A stretch of DNA of 64,000 bases from Polaromonas sp. (GCF_029945925.1 NZ_JAQSDN010000070.1:31388-95387); one strand, 5' to 3'; positions 23,661 through 33,612 are shown, numbered from the stretch's first letter. Notes: a model not told the origin generated them from the sequence alone. Numbers and translations: made by a program.

Positions 23661-25238
23661 ATGCAAGCTGTTTTTCCCCGCTTCAACGCGCCTTTCCGGC
23701 ACGCGCTGCCCGCACGCTTTTTTGCCCTCCTGGGCCTGTGTGCAGCACTGGCCAGTGCCCATGCCTGGACCCTGGACGACGTGGGCGCCCTGGCACAAAA
23801 ACGCGCGCAAACCCCTTACCAGCAGCCGCGTGCGGCTGTTCCCGCCGAACTGGCTGCCCTGGACTATGACGGCCTGCGCGACATCCGTTTCAAGGACGAC
23901 AAGGCCTTGTGGCGCGCCGACCAGTTGCCCTACGAAGCCAAATTTTTCCATGTCGGTCGGCAGACCGAAGCGGTCCAGATTCACGAGTTGTCTGCCCAGG
24001 GCAACAAGCTCCTTCGCTACAGCGCCGACGACTTCAGCTACGGCAAGAACCAGCTGAATCCGGCGCGCTGGGGCGATATCGGCCATGCCGGATTCCGCAT
24101 CCACACCTCGCTCAATTCGCCCGACTACAAGGACGAATTGATTGCCTTTCTGGGCGCCAGCTACTTCCGTGCCCTGGGTGCCGGCCAGCGTTACGGCCTG
24201 TCGGCCCGCGGCTTGGCGGTGGACCCCACCGGCGCAAAACAGGAAGAGTTTCCGCGCTTCACCGATTTCTGGCTCGAAAAGCCGGCCCCCGGTGCGAAGC
24301 AGGTCACGGTGTATGCCCTGCTGGATTCGGCGCGCATGACGGGCGCCTACCGCTTTGAGATTCGTCCCGGCGAAGAGACCGTCACCGAAGTGCACGCCCG
24401 TATCTTCATGCGCGCTGGCGCCGGCCCGCGGGTGGCCACCCTGGGTGTGGCGCCGCTGACCAGCATGTTTTTCTTCGGTGAAAACCAGCCGCGCGCGGGC
24501 GACTTCCGGCCTGAAGTGCATGACTCCGACGGCCTGATGGTCGCCACCGGGGAAGGCGAATGGTTATGGCGTCCGCTGCAGAACCCGGCGTACCCGCTGG
24601 TGACCTCCTTCAGCATGAAAAGCCTCAAGGGTTTTGGCCTGATGCAGCGTGACCGCGACTTCGGCAGCTACGAAGACACCGAAGCCCGGTACGAGCTGCG
24701 GCCCAGCGCGTGGGTAACCCCGCTGGGCGACTGGGGCGCGGGCCGTGTCGAGCTGCTGCAGTTTGCGACGCCGGACGAAACCCATGACAACGTGGCCGCC
24801 TACTGGGTGCCGGAAAAAATGCCCGCCCCGGGCGAAGCACTCGCCCTCGCCTGGCAGATTGCCTGGCAGGGCAACAAGCAGCAACGCCCGCCCAACGGCT
24901 GGGTCACCCAGTCGCGCCGCGGCACTGGCTACAGCAAGCTCAGCGCAGAGGCTTTGGCCCAGCAGACACAGTTTGTCATCGACTTTGCCGGACCGGCCCT
25001 GGACGCACTGCCCGAGGGGGCCAAGGTGGAGGCCATCACCACGGCCAGCAGCAATGCCCGTGTCGTCGAAAGCATCGCTTACCGCAACCCGGCCACAGGC
25101 AGCTGGCGCATGAGCCTGCGCGTGCAGCGCCTCGCCACGCCTGCCAGCCAGAACGCCCAGCCCATCGAGCTGCGCGCCTTTCTCCAACATGACACCCACA
25201 CCCTGACTGAAACATGGACCAACCTGATCACACCCTGA
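23661..25238 (+). CDS. opgG: Periplasmic glucan biosynthesis protein G
   Basis: A 525-residue periplasmic protein that branches or transfers osmoregulated periplasmic glucan backbones made by OpgH. The signal peptide has the core FFALLGLCAALASAHA, cleaved before WTLDDV. Conserved MdoG segments are RDIRFKDDKALW, GFRIHTSLNSPDYKDE, FLGASYFRALGAGQRYGLSA and MFFFGENQPRAGDFRPEVHD. The C-terminal part has WVPEKMPAPGEALALAWQIAW. The stop overlaps the opgH start by 25 bp, so the pair is translated together. Distinguishing OpgG from OpgD rests on linkage to opgH. The 160 bp upstream contains a TTGTCGCC-CGAA-GGCGACAA hairpin at 23521-23540 without a T-run. Confidence 0.93.
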   Translation: MQAVFPRFNAPFRHALPARFFALLGLCAALASAHAWTLDDVGALAQKRAQTPYQQPRAAVPAELAALDYDGLRDIRFKDDKALWRADQLPYEAKFFHVGRQTEAVQIHELSAQGNKLLRYSADDFSYGKNQLNPARWGDIGHAGFRIHTSLNSPDYKDELIAFLGASYFRALGAGQRYGLSARGLAVDPTGAKQEEFPRFTDFWLEKPAPGAKQVTVYALLDSARMTGAYRFEIRPGEETVTEVHARIFMRAGAGPRVATLGVAPLTSMFFFGENQPRAGDFRPEVHDSDGLMVATGEGEWLWRPLQNPAYPLVTSFSMKSLKGFGLMQRDRDFGSYEDTEARYELRPSAWVTPLGDWGAGRVELLQFATPDETHDNVAAYWVPEKMPAPGEALALAWQIAWQGNKQQRPPNGWVTQSRRGTGYSKLSAEALAQQTQFVIDFAGPALDALPEGAKVEAITTASSNARVVESIAYRNPATGSWRMSLRVQRLATPASQNAQPIELRAFLQHDTHTLTETWTNLITP

Positions 25239-27184
25239 CCCCCCGCAGCCTGCTGCGCGAAGAACGTCATCCGAACTCGGTCACCGCGCCGCCGCTGCAC
25301 CGCGGCTCGATGGTGCCGCGCCCCTGGCGCGGCTTCTGGAACAGCCTGGGCACGTCCGTACTGGGCCTGACACGTCCCGCTGCCAACCACCCTCTGCCGG
25401 CGCAGGCGCAGCAGCCCTGGCAACAGACTGCTGCACGGCGCAGGGCTGTCTTCGTGCTGCTGACGGTGCTCAGCACCGTGCTGGCCACCACTCTGTTTGC
25501 CGACATGCAGCCCGACTACGACAGCGCCTGGCTGCAGTACGGCCAGCTCGTGCTGTTTGCGCTGCTGTCCGCATGGGTGGTCACCGGCTTCATGACGGCG
25601 ATGATGGGTTTTTACGTGACGATACGCGGCGACAAACATGCCCTGTCGGCGAAAAACGTCCAGCACCATGCGCTGGACGACACAACGAGGACGGCGATCA
25701 TCATGCCGATCTGCAACGAGGATGTGCGCACCGTGTTCGCGGGCCTGCGCGCCACCTGCGAATCCGTCGCTGCGACCGGCCATGTGAAAGCCTTCGACGT
25801 GTTTGTGCTGTCCGACACCAGCAACCCGGCCACCCAGAAGGCCGAACGCGCCGCCTGGGAAGACCTGCGCACCCAGTTGGCCGCCCAGCCCGACCAGCCC
25901 CGGATCGAGGTCTACTACCGACTGCGCAAGCGCCGCACCGACCGCAAGGCCGGCAACGTGGCCGACTTCTGCCGCCGCTGGGGCAAGGACTACCGCTACA
26001 TGGTGGTGCTCGATGCCGACAGCGTGATGAGCGGCGACTGCCTGGTGGCCATGGTCAAGCTGATGGAAGCCAACCCGACAGCCGGCATCATCCAGACCGC
26101 CACCCAGGCCATCGGCCACATGACGCTGCATGCGCGGGCGCAGCAGTTCGCCTCGCGCGTGACGGGCCGCCTCTTCACGCTGGGCATGCAGTTCTGGCAG
26201 ATGGGCGAGTCGCACTACTGGGGCCACAACGCCATCATCCGGATCGAGCCTTTCATGCAGCACTGCGCGCTGGCGCATATCAAGGGCACGGGCGGCATGT
26301 CGGGCAGCATCATGTCGCACGACTTCGTTGAGGCCGCGCTGATGCGCCGCGCGGGCTACCACGTCTGGCTGGTGGCCGACCTGGTGGGCAGCTACGAACA
26401 GCAGCCGCCCGACCTGCTGGCCGAACTTCAGCGCGACCGCCGCTGGTGCCAGGGCAACCTGCAGAACTCGCGCCTGATTGCCGAGCCCGGCATTCACCCG
26501 GTGCACCGCTCGATGTTCGGCACGGGCGCCATGGCCTACCTCTCGGCCCCCTTGTGGCTGTGTTTCCTGACGCTGGGAACGGCGCTGTGGCTCTCGGGCA
26601 CACCCATGGTCAGCGACTGGGCCATGCTGCCCGGCGAACTGCTGACCCTGTGGGCATGGACCTTGTCCATGCTGTTTTTGCCGCGCCTCCTGGGCATTGC
26701 GGCCGTGCTGATCAACCGCCAGCAGCAGGCCTACGGCGGCACCGCCAGCCTGCTGCGCAGCGCGCTGCTGGAAACGCTGATCGCCCTGCTGCAGGCGCCG
26801 ATCCGCATGCTGGCGCACTCGCTGTTCGTGCTGGTCGCGCTGACCGGGCTCAAGCTGGAGTGGAAATCGCCGCCGCGTGAAGCAGCTGCGGTGCCGTGGC
26901 GCATTGCGCTGCAACAGCTCGCCCCCATGAGCGCAGTGATTGTGCTGCTGGCCGCCGGCATCACGCTGAACGATCCCAGCGCGCTGGTGTGGCTGCTGCC
27001 GGTCGGCCTGCCCTTGCTGCTAGCCATCCCGATGACGGTGCTCACCAGCAAGGTCGGCGTAGGGACAGCCATGCGCACCAACAATTACCTGCTGATTCCC
27101 GAGGAAACAAAATCACCGGCGGTCTTGCGCCGCGCCTGGCTGCATGCCAGCCAGCAGGTGCGGCCACGGCTAAGGGCCATTTAG
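25214..27184 (+). CDS. opgH: Glucans biosynthesis glucosyltransferase H
   Basis: Inner-membrane family-2 glycosyltransferase that polymerises the beta-1,2-glucan backbone from UDP-glucose and exports it. The 656-residue protein has two N-terminal membrane segments (about 75-95 and 110-135). The cytoplasmic catalytic domain contains IIMPICNEDV, YMVVLDADSVMSGD and the Q-x2-RW-type motif LQRDRRWCQGNLQN, followed by about five membrane segments to residue 620. It is shorter than E. coli OpgH (about 847 residues), mainly because the long N-terminal tail is missing. Confidence 0.94.
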   Translation: MDQPDHTLTPRSLLREERHPNSVTAPPLHRGSMVPRPWRGFWNSLGTSVLGLTRPAANHPLPAQAQQPWQQTAARRRAVFVLLTVLSTVLATTLFADMQPDYDSAWLQYGQLVLFALLSAWVVTGFMTAMMGFYVTIRGDKHALSAKNVQHHALDDTTRTAIIMPICNEDVRTVFAGLRATCESVAATGHVKAFDVFVLSDTSNPATQKAERAAWEDLRTQLAAQPDQPRIEVYYRLRKRRTDRKAGNVADFCRRWGKDYRYMVVLDADSVMSGDCLVAMVKLMEANPTAGIIQTATQAIGHMTLHARAQQFASRVTGRLFTLGMQFWQMGESHYWGHNAIIRIEPFMQHCALAHIKGTGGMSGSIMSHDFVEAALMRRAGYHVWLVADLVGSYEQQPPDLLAELQRDRRWCQGNLQNSRLIAEPGIHPVHRSMFGTGAMAYLSAPLWLCFLTLGTALWLSGTPMVSDWAMLPGELLTLWAWTLSMLFLPRLLGIAAVLINRQQQAYGGTASLLRSALLETLIALLQAPIRMLAHSLFVLVALTGLKLEWKSPPREAAAVPWRIALQQLAPMSAVIVLLAAGITLNDPSALVWLLPVGLPLLLAIPMTVLTSKVGVGTAMRTNNYLLIPEETKSPAVLRRAWLHASQQVRPRLRAI

Positions 27185-27200
27185 GCCCGAGCAAACAAAC

Positions 27201-27266
27201 GGGCGCCACACGCTATATATTTGATAGCTGTTGGCGCCCGTATTTATTGGACTGAAGGCTGTTTTT
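27201..27266 (+). repeat. Interspersed repeat family R1 with outer hairpin
   Basis: R1 blocks CGCTATATATTTGATAGCTG, GGCGCCCG, TTGGACTGAAGGCTG and a T5 run fill the gap between convergent opgH and ffh. GGGCGCCA at 27201-27208 also pairs with TGGCGCCC at 27232-27239, and the downstream T-run could let the structure act as a terminator for opgGH. Confidence 0.65.
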
Positions 27267-27286
27267 ATATAGATCCGAGGTACAAC

Positions 27287-28645
27287 TCAGAACTTCGGCA
27301 TACCCTTCATGCCGCCCATGCGCTTCATCATTTTCATCATGCCGCCGCCCTTCATCTTTTTCATCATGGACTGCATCTGCTCGAACTCATTGAGCAGGCG
27401 GTTGACCTCCTGAACCTGCACCCCTGAGCCCGCGGCAATGCGGCGCTTGCGCGTGGCCTTGATGAGTTCGGGCTTGCGGCGCTCCAGCGGCGTCATGCTC
27501 TGGATGATGCCTTCCTTGCGGCGGATGTCTTTTTCGGCCTTGTCCATGTCGACCTGGCCGGCCTTGGCCGCCATCTGCGCCGGCAGCTTGTCGAGCAGGC
27601 TGGACAGCCCGCCCATGCTTTTCATCTGTTGCAGCTGACTCAAAAAGTCGTTGAGGTCAAAACCGCTGCCCGACTTCATTTTGGCGGCGAGTTTTTGCGC
27701 CGCCGCCATGTCCACGCCGGCCGTGACCTGCTCGACCAGCGCAACGATGTCGCCCATGCCGAGAATGCGGCCCGCGTGGCGCTGCGCATCGAACACTTCG
27801 AGACCGTCGATCTTCTCGCTGGTGCCCGAGAACTTGATCGGCGCGCCGGTGATCTGCCGCACGCTCAACGCCGCGCCGCCGCGCGAGTCGCCGTCGGTCT
27901 TGGTCAGGATGATGCCGGTCAGCGGCAGCGCTTCCTTGAAGGCCTTGGCCGTGTTGATCGCGTCCTGGCCCTGCATCGCATCCACGACAAACAGGGTTTC
28001 AACCGGGTTCAGCGCCGCATGCAGCGCCTTGATCTCGGCCATCAATGCTTCGTCGATCGCCAGGCGGCCGGCGGTGTCGACCAGCAACACGTCGAAAAAA
28101 TGTTTGCGCGCGTAATCGAGCGCTGCCAGTGCGATGTCCACCGGCTTCTGGTCGGCCGTGCTTGGAAACCATTCGGCGCCGGCCTGCTTGGTGACGGTCT
28201 TGAGCTGCTCGATCGCCGCCGGACGGTACACGTCGCCCGACACCGTCAGCACCTTCTTCTTGCGTTTTTCGATCAGGTGTTTGGCCAGCTTGGCGGTGGT
28301 CGTGGTCTTGCCCGCGCCCTGCAGGCCGGCCATGAGGATCACGGCCGGCGGCTGGGCCGCCAGGTTGATGTCGCTGACGCCCTCGCCCATGGTGGCCGCC
28401 AGCTCGCGGTTGACAATGCTGACCAGCACCTGCCCCGGCGACAGCGACGCCATGACCTCCTGCCCCAGCGCCTTCTCCTTGACGCGGGCAATGAAGTCGC
28501 GCACCACGGGCAACGCCACGTCGGCTTCGAGCAGCGCCATGCGCACCTCGCGCAGCATGTCCTGCACATTGGATTCGGTGATGCGGGCCTGGCCTCGCAT
28601 TTCCTGGACGAGGCGGGATAGTTTGTCGGTGAGGGCAGAGGCCAT
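27287..28645 (-). CDS. ffh: Signal recognition particle protein Ffh
   Basis: GTPase subunit of the bacterial signal recognition particle; it binds 4.5S RNA and signal sequences of nascent membrane proteins. The 452-residue protein has the N domain (1-85) and the G domain with G1 GLQGAGKTTTTAKLAK, DTAGR (G3) and TKTDGD (G4). The methionine-rich M domain ends in MKKMKGGGMMKMMKRMGG. Length and order are normal. Divergent from the CcsA-like gene, 76 bp apart. Confidence 0.98.
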   Translation of the reverse strand: MASALTDKLSRLVQEMRGQARITESNVQDMLREVRMALLEADVALPVVRDFIARVKEKALGQEVMASLSPGQVLVSIVNRELAATMGEGVSDINLAAQPPAVILMAGLQGAGKTTTTAKLAKHLIEKRKKKVLTVSGDVYRPAAIEQLKTVTKQAGAEWFPSTADQKPVDIALAALDYARKHFFDVLLVDTAGRLAIDEALMAEIKALHAALNPVETLFVVDAMQGQDAINTAKAFKEALPLTGIILTKTDGDSRGGAALSVRQITGAPIKFSGTSEKIDGLEVFDAQRHAGRILGMGDIVALVEQVTAGVDMAAAQKLAAKMKSGSGFDLNDFLSQLQQMKSMGGLSSLLDKLPAQMAAKAGQVDMDKAEKDIRRKEGIIQSMTPLERRKPELIKATRKRRIAAGSGVQVQEVNRLLNEFEQMQSMMKKMKGGGMMKMMKRMGGMKGMPKF

Positions 28646-28721
28646 GAATAAGCTCCACAGCTGGAGCGAAAAGGAAGTGAAAGAAGGACCAGGCGTCTGG
28701 CGCAGAAGCTAAACTGTAGCC

Positions 28722-29522
28722 ATGATTTTAACTTTGAGCGCCTGGTGGGGTCTGGCCACGGCCATCGGCGCCGCGCTGGCCTATGCCATCCTGGCGCTGG
28801 CTACCGCGCGTTTGAGCGAAACCACCACGCGTGGCGTGCTCCTGCTGGCCTGGCTGCTGCACGCGCTCACGCTGGCGGAGGGACTGCTCGGCGAACCGCC
28901 GCGGTTCGGGTTTGCGCCGGCCCTGTCCATGACCGTCTGGCTGGTACTGAGCGTGTACGCAGTGGAAAGCCGGCTGTTTCCGCAGCTCAAGGCACGCTGG
29001 ACGCTGGCCGGCCTGGGCAGCGCCGCCGTCCTGCTGGCGCTGGCGTTTCCCGGCACCAGCTACCACGTGATTGCCTCGCCCTGGCTGCCTTTGCACTGGG
29101 CGCTGGGCATTGCGTCCTACGGCCTGTTTGCCGCTGCCGTGGTGCATGGCTGGCTGATGAACCGCTCCGAGCGCTCCATCCGTTCCGCCACCCAGCCCGA
29201 TACCGGCGTGCCCCTGCTGACCCTGGAACGGCTGACCTTTCGTTTCGTGCAGGCCGGTTTTGTGCTGCTGACGGCCACGCTGCTGGTGGGCTGGCTGTTT
29301 GCCGAAACCCTGTACGGTCCGGGCCTGGCCGGACAATGGAACCACAAGACCATTTTCTCGGTGCTGGCCTGGATCACCTTCGCCGGCCTGCTGATCGGCC
29401 GGGCACGCCTGGGCTGGCGCGGGCGGCAGGCGGTGCGGGTGCTGTATCTGGGCTCAGGCCTGCTGCTGCTCGGTTATGTGGGCTCGCGTTTTGTCCTTGA
29501 AGTCATTTTGAAGCGCGTATGA
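28722..29522 (+). CDS. CcsA/YpjD-like cytochrome c assembly family membrane protein
   Basis: A 266-residue polytopic protein with about eight hydrophobic segments, of the cytochrome c assembly (CcsA/CcmC/YpjD) family. Conserved parts are the central HWALGIASYGLFAAAVVHGW and WNHKTIFSVLAWITFAGLLI, where His residues in such proteins can contact heme. The tryptophan-rich WWD signature of true heme exporters is absent, so a heme-transport role is uncertain. The ffh-adjacent, divergent position is common for YpjD. Its last four bases overlap the start of the next gene. Confidence 0.85.
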   Translation: MILTLSAWWGLATAIGAALAYAILALATARLSETTTRGVLLLAWLLHALTLAEGLLGEPPRFGFAPALSMTVWLVLSVYAVESRLFPQLKARWTLAGLGSAAVLLALAFPGTSYHVIASPWLPLHWALGIASYGLFAAAVVHGWLMNRSERSIRSATQPDTGVPLLTLERLTFRFVQAGFVLLTATLLVGWLFAETLYGPGLAGQWNHKTIFSVLAWITFAGLLIGRARLGWRGRQAVRVLYLGSGLLLLGYVGSRFVLEVILKRV

Positions 29523-29755
29523 AATACCTGTTGGTGATTGTCCTGGCGCTGGCGGTCCTCTGGCTGTGGCGAAGCAACCGGCGCACCGGACAGCCGGACA
29601 GGCCACCCGCGCCGCCGGCCGGCCGCCCCGGCAAGCCGGCCACTGAAGTTGTTGCATGCGCCGTCTGCGAGGTGCACCTGCCCCGTTCGGACGCGCTGCC
29701 CGGCGGCAACGGGTTTTACTGCAGCGACGCGCATCGTCGACAGGCCGAGGGTTGA
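29519..29755 (+). CDS. PP0621 family small membrane-anchored zinc-ribbon-like protein
   Basis: A 78-residue protein. One N-terminal membrane helix (YLLVIVLALAVLWLW, residues 3-17) is followed by a proline-rich linker. A Cys-rich tail holds CAVCEVHLPRS and FYCSDAHRRQAEG, whose Cys and His could bind zinc. This is the pattern of the PP0621 family found beside pilS in beta- and gammaproteobacteria; function unknown. It overlaps the CcsA-like gene by four bases and pilS by one (TGATG), so it is embedded in the same transcript. Confidence 0.8.
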   Translation: MKYLLVIVLALAVLWLWRSNRRTGQPDRPPAPPAGRPGKPATEVVACAVCEVHLPRSDALPGGNGFYCSDAHRRQAEG

Positions 29756-31500
29756 TGACCAGGGCGGCTCCGGACTCCGGGAATTCCTGGTTTGGACCGG
29801 TAGAAAAATCCGGCGCCTGGGAATCGGACGCCGGCGGCGAGTCCTTCGGCCGGCTGTGGCGGGCATTCATGGCGGCCCGCGTGACGCTGGCCACCGTGCT
29901 GCTTGCCCTGCAAGCCTCCATTTATGCCCTGGGCCAACCCGTCGGCAAGGCCATGATCGTACTGTGCGTGGCCTATTTTGTTGCGGCGCTCGCCGTCCGG
30001 GTCTGGGCTCATCCGAAACCACCGGGCAGCACCTTCGATGCCCAGTGGCTCTCCACGGTCGGCGTCGATGTACTGGCGTTTTCGGCGCTCAATTTCCTGC
30101 AGTCGGGAGCGATCAACTACACGGCGCTGTTCGCGCTGCCGGTGCTGCTGGCTTCCGTGCTGGGCCCCATCCTGCTGGCCCTCGGTACCGCCGCGAGCGT
30201 GGCGCTGCTGCTGCTGGCCGATGCCTGGTGGGCCTCATTGCAATTGCCGGGCGACGCCACGGCGCGCTTTCTGCAGGCCGGCCTGAGCGGTTCGGGCTTT
30301 TTCATCATTGCCCTGCTGGCCAACCAGCTGGCCCTGCGCCTGTCGCGGGAACAGAAGCGGGCCGAACGCAGCCACTCGGCTGCACGCATGCAGACCCAGG
30401 TCAATGAACTGGTGATCGACACGCTGGTCGACGGCGTGCTCGTGATCGATACCAAAGGCATCGTGCGCGCGGCCAACCCGGCTTCGCTGCGTTTGCTGGC
30501 CATCCAGGACACGGCGCGCGCGGCCCCTTTTGTGCTGGCCGCCGAAGCGGCCTGGCAACCGCTGGCGGCGCTGGCGCAACGGACGTTTGAGCAGCGCAGG
30601 CCGCAGCAGGCCGATGTGAGCCTGGAGCATGCCTCGCGCCATGCCCGTCGCCTGCAGGTGCGTACCCGGCTGGCCGCCTCGCGCGACGGCTCGCACGAGA
30701 GCCTGTGTGTGATGTTCCTGGAAGACCTGCGGGAAATGGAAGCCAGGGTGCGCACCGAAAAAATGGCGGCGATGGGGCGCATGTCGGCCGCGGTGGCCCA
30801 TGAAATCAGGAACCCGCTGGCAGCCATCACGCAAGCCAATGCCCTGCTCGAGGAAGATCTGCAGGACGCCGGGCAGCGACAGCTCACAGGCATGGTCCGG
30901 CAAAACGCACAGCGGCTTGCCAGGATCGTCGAGGAAATCCTCAATATCTCCCGCGTTCAGGAGCAGGCACCCCAGGTGCTGACAAGCGCCCTGCCGCTCG
31001 ATGACATGGTGCAGCGCATCTGCTCGGACTGGACACAGCAAACGGCATCGGGCCAGCGGCTGCGCCTGCGTGCGGGCGCGGGCCGCACTGCCGTGCTGTT
31101 CGAGGGCGAGCACCTGCGGCGACTGATGGTCAACCTGCTGGACAACGCCCGGCGTTATGCCAGCGCTGCAGGCGATGCGATACAGGTCACCACCGAAATA
31201 ACCGCCGCCGGACAGCCCCGGCTGTCGGTCTGGAGCGACGGACAACCGCTCGAAAAAACGGTGCAGTCGCATCTGTTCGAGCCGTTTTTCTCCTCGGAGA
31301 GCCGCTCCAGCGGGCTGGGCCTGTACATATGCAGGGAGCTCTGCGAACGCCACGGTGCGCTGATAGGCTACCAGCGGGCCGTCCACAACACCGTGGAAGG
31401 CAACGAGTTTTTTGTCATCTTCCGGCCAGCCGTCGCTGCGGAGGCTTTGTCCCAGACGGGTTTTGACACAATGTGGTCTGACATCCAGGGAACACCATGA
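29755..31500 (+). CDS. pilS: PilS-type sensor histidine kinase
   Basis: Membrane histidine kinase of 581 residues controlling type IV pilin transcription with PilR. About six transmembrane segments lie between residues 40 and 195. A PAS-like domain follows (VNELVIDTLVDGVLVIDTKG, about 215-330). The HisKA motif MAAMGRMSAAVAHEIRNPLA has the phospho-acceptor His349. The ATPase domain has LLDNARRYA and SSGLGLYICRELCERHGA. The start ATG overlaps the stop of the preceding small gene. pilR follows with a four-base overlap. Confidence 0.92.
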   Translation: MTRAAPDSGNSWFGPVEKSGAWESDAGGESFGRLWRAFMAARVTLATVLLALQASIYALGQPVGKAMIVLCVAYFVAALAVRVWAHPKPPGSTFDAQWLSTVGVDVLAFSALNFLQSGAINYTALFALPVLLASVLGPILLALGTAASVALLLLADAWWASLQLPGDATARFLQAGLSGSGFFIIALLANQLALRLSREQKRAERSHSAARMQTQVNELVIDTLVDGVLVIDTKGIVRAANPASLRLLAIQDTARAAPFVLAAEAAWQPLAALAQRTFEQRRPQQADVSLEHASRHARRLQVRTRLAASRDGSHESLCVMFLEDLREMEARVRTEKMAAMGRMSAAVAHEIRNPLAAITQANALLEEDLQDAGQRQLTGMVRQNAQRLARIVEEILNISRVQEQAPQVLTSALPLDDMVQRICSDWTQQTASGQRLRLRAGAGRTAVLFEGEHLRRLMVNLLDNARRYASAAGDAIQVTTEITAAGQPRLSVWSDGQPLEKTVQSHLFEPFFSSESRSSGLGLYICRELCERHGALIGYQRAVHNTVEGNEFFVIFRPAVAAEALSQTGFDTMWSDIQGTP

Positions 31501-32915
31501 CTCTCCCGACGCAAGCGCACATATTGGTGATTGACGATGAGCCCGACCTGCGCACCCTTTACGAGCTGACCCTGCTGCGCGAAGGCTACCGGGTCGAGGC
31601 CGCTGCCGATCTGGCGCAGGCGCGCGCCCAGCTGCAGCAAAGACGCTTTGATGCCGTGATCACCGACATGCGCCTGCCCGACGGGCTGGGCCTGGAACTG
31701 CTGCGGGAGATGGTCACCCAGCAGCGCCCCGAACGCTGCGTGGTCATCACCGCCCACGGGTCCGCCGAAAATGCAGTGGAAGCGCTGAAGGCCGGCGCAT
31801 TTGACTACCTGACCAAGCCGGTGGACCTCAAGCAGTTTCGCGGCGTGGTGGCGTCGGCCATCCAGGGCCCGGCGAGCACCACGCCCGTCCAGGAACGCAG
31901 CAGGCCCGGCAGCGAGGACGGAACAGCCGCATCCAGGGCGGCCCGGCCCGCGGATGCATCACTGACACTGCAGCGCCTGGTCGGCGAATCGGCCGTGATG
32001 CAGGCGGTCAAGGCCCGTATCGTCAAGGTCGCCAGCAGCATGGCACCGGTGCTGATCCAGGGCGAGTCCGGCACCGGCAAGGAACTGGTGGCGCGGGCCG
32101 TGCACGACTGCAGCCATCGCGCGGCAGGCCCTTTTGTCGCCGTCAACTGCGGCGCCATCCCGGAAAACCTGCTGGAAGCCGAATTTTTCGGAGCCCGCAA
32201 AGGCGCCTACACCGGCTCGGCACAGGACCGCCTCGGTTATTTTCAGTCGGCCAAAGGCGGCACCCTTTTTCTTGACGAGATTGGCGACCTGCCGCTGGCG
32301 ATGCAGTCCAAGCTGCTGCGTGCGATCCAGGAGCGGGTCGTCCGTCCGCTGGGCTCCACCCAGGAAGACACGGTCGATGTGCGCGTGGTCAGCGCCACCC
32401 ACAAGGATCTGGCCGCTGCAGTGGCGGCCGGCACGTTTCGCCAGGATTTGTACTACCGGCTCAACGTCATTGAAATCAGCGTTCCACCGCTGCGTGAGCG
32501 CCGCGAGGACCTGCCCGCCCTGTGTCAGGATCTGCTCGGAAGGATTTGCCGGGAGTCGGGTTTTCACGTGCCGGACATCTCCGGCCAGGTCCTGGCCACC
32601 TTGCAGCAACACCCCTTCAACGGCAACGTCAGGGAGCTCGAGAATCTATTGCACCGGGCCATGGCCCTCGGCGAAGGCGGTGACCTGCACCTCGAGTCGC
32701 CGCCGGCCGAATATGTTGCCGTGCCGGAAAACCTGCAGGACTTTCTGGATGGGCAGGAGCGCAACATCCTGTCCAAGGTCCTGCAGGAAACCGGCTTCAA
32801 CCGCACGGCGGCAGCTGCCAAGCTGGGCATCAGCCTGCGCCAGATCCGTTACCGGATTGCCCGCCTGAACATCGTGATGCCCCAGGGCGATGAAGCGGCC
32901 GATGAACCCTCATGA
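31497..32915 (+). CDS. pilR: PilR-type sigma-54-dependent response regulator
   Basis: A 472-residue NtrC-family activator. The receiver domain has ILVIDDEPDL and phospho-acceptor D57 in VITDMRLPDG. The AAA+ domain has Walker A GESGTGKELV, the sigma-54 loop GAYTGS (consensus GAFTGA), Walker B GGTLFLDEIGD and FRQDLYYRLNV. The C-terminal Fis-type HTH is TAAAAKLGISLRQIRYRI. Expected to activate pilA from a sigma-54 promoter; pilA is not in the window. ampD overlaps its end. Confidence 0.92.
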   Translation: MTLPTQAHILVIDDEPDLRTLYELTLLREGYRVEAAADLAQARAQLQQRRFDAVITDMRLPDGLGLELLREMVTQQRPERCVVITAHGSAENAVEALKAGAFDYLTKPVDLKQFRGVVASAIQGPASTTPVQERSRPGSEDGTAASRAARPADASLTLQRLVGESAVMQAVKARIVKVASSMAPVLIQGESGTGKELVARAVHDCSHRAAGPFVAVNCGAIPENLLEAEFFGARKGAYTGSAQDRLGYFQSAKGGTLFLDEIGDLPLAMQSKLLRAIQERVVRPLGSTQEDTVDVRVVSATHKDLAAAVAAGTFRQDLYYRLNVIEISVPPLRERREDLPALCQDLLGRICRESGFHVPDISGQVLATLQQHPFNGNVRELENLLHRAMALGEGGDLHLESPPAEYVAVPENLQDFLDGQERNILSKVLQETGFNRTAAAAKLGISLRQIRYRIARLNIVMPQGDEAADEPS

Positions 32916-33492
32916 GGCGGTGTCCGCACTGTGGCAGGAAGGCTGGTACCGCTATGCCAGGGCGCAAGCCTCGCCGAATTTCGGTCCGCGACCTGCGTCG
33001 GCTTGCATCGACCTGATCGTCATCCACTCCATCAGCCTGCCGCCGGGCGAATTTGGCAATGGCCAGGTGCAACGCCTGTTCACCAACCAGCTGGACTGGG
33101 ACGCCCATCCCTATTTTCAGTCAATCCGCGGCTTGCAGGTGTCTTCCCATTTTTTCATCACCCGGTCCGGGGAACTCTGGCAGTTTGTCAGCTGTGATGC
33201 GCGCGCCTGGCATGCCGGCGAGTCCGGCTACCGCGGCAAAAGCAACTGCAATGACGACTCGATTGGCATCGAGCTCGAAGGCCTGGAAAGCGGGCTGTTC
33301 GAACCCGCCCAGTACGAAACCCTGGCCAGCGTCTGCGCGGCGCTGCTGCGCCACTACCCGATCACCTACCTGGCCGGCCATGAGCACATCGCCCCCGGCC
33401 GCAAGCAGGACCCGGGGCCCGGCTTTGAGTGGTCGCGGTTGCAGGATTCGCTGGGCTTGCCGGCCAAGTGTTTTCCCTCAGACATCAACTGA
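32890..33492 (+). CDS. ampD: 1,6-anhydro-N-acetylmuramyl-L-alanine amidase AmpD
   Basis: Cytosolic zinc amidase that cleaves anhydro-muropeptides in peptidoglycan recycling. The 200-residue protein has the amidase_2 fold: LIVIHSISLPPGEFG with the first zinc His, VSSHFFITRSGELWQFV, RAWHAGESGYRG with a conserved His-Ala-Gly, and AGHEHIAPGRKQDPGPGFEW with the other His and Asp ligands. The start overlaps pilR; an in-frame ATG at 32902 is equally plausible because neither has a strong Shine-Dalgarno. Confidence 0.94.
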   Translation: MKRPMNPHEAVSALWQEGWYRYARAQASPNFGPRPASACIDLIVIHSISLPPGEFGNGQVQRLFTNQLDWDAHPYFQSIRGLQVSSHFFITRSGELWQFVSCDARAWHAGESGYRGKSNCNDDSIGIELEGLESGLFEPAQYETLASVCAALLRHYPITYLAGHEHIAPGRKQDPGPGFEWSRLQDSLGLPAKCFPSDIN

Positions 33493-33612
33493 CCGCAGGC
33501 GAGCGTCGACTGGCGTACGCCTCAAGCCCACGCCGCGCCATGCCCGCAAGTAAGCCGGGAAGGCGCATGAACACTTGCCAAGTGCCAGCAGGGCACGATA
33601 CGCCGCCCGGTG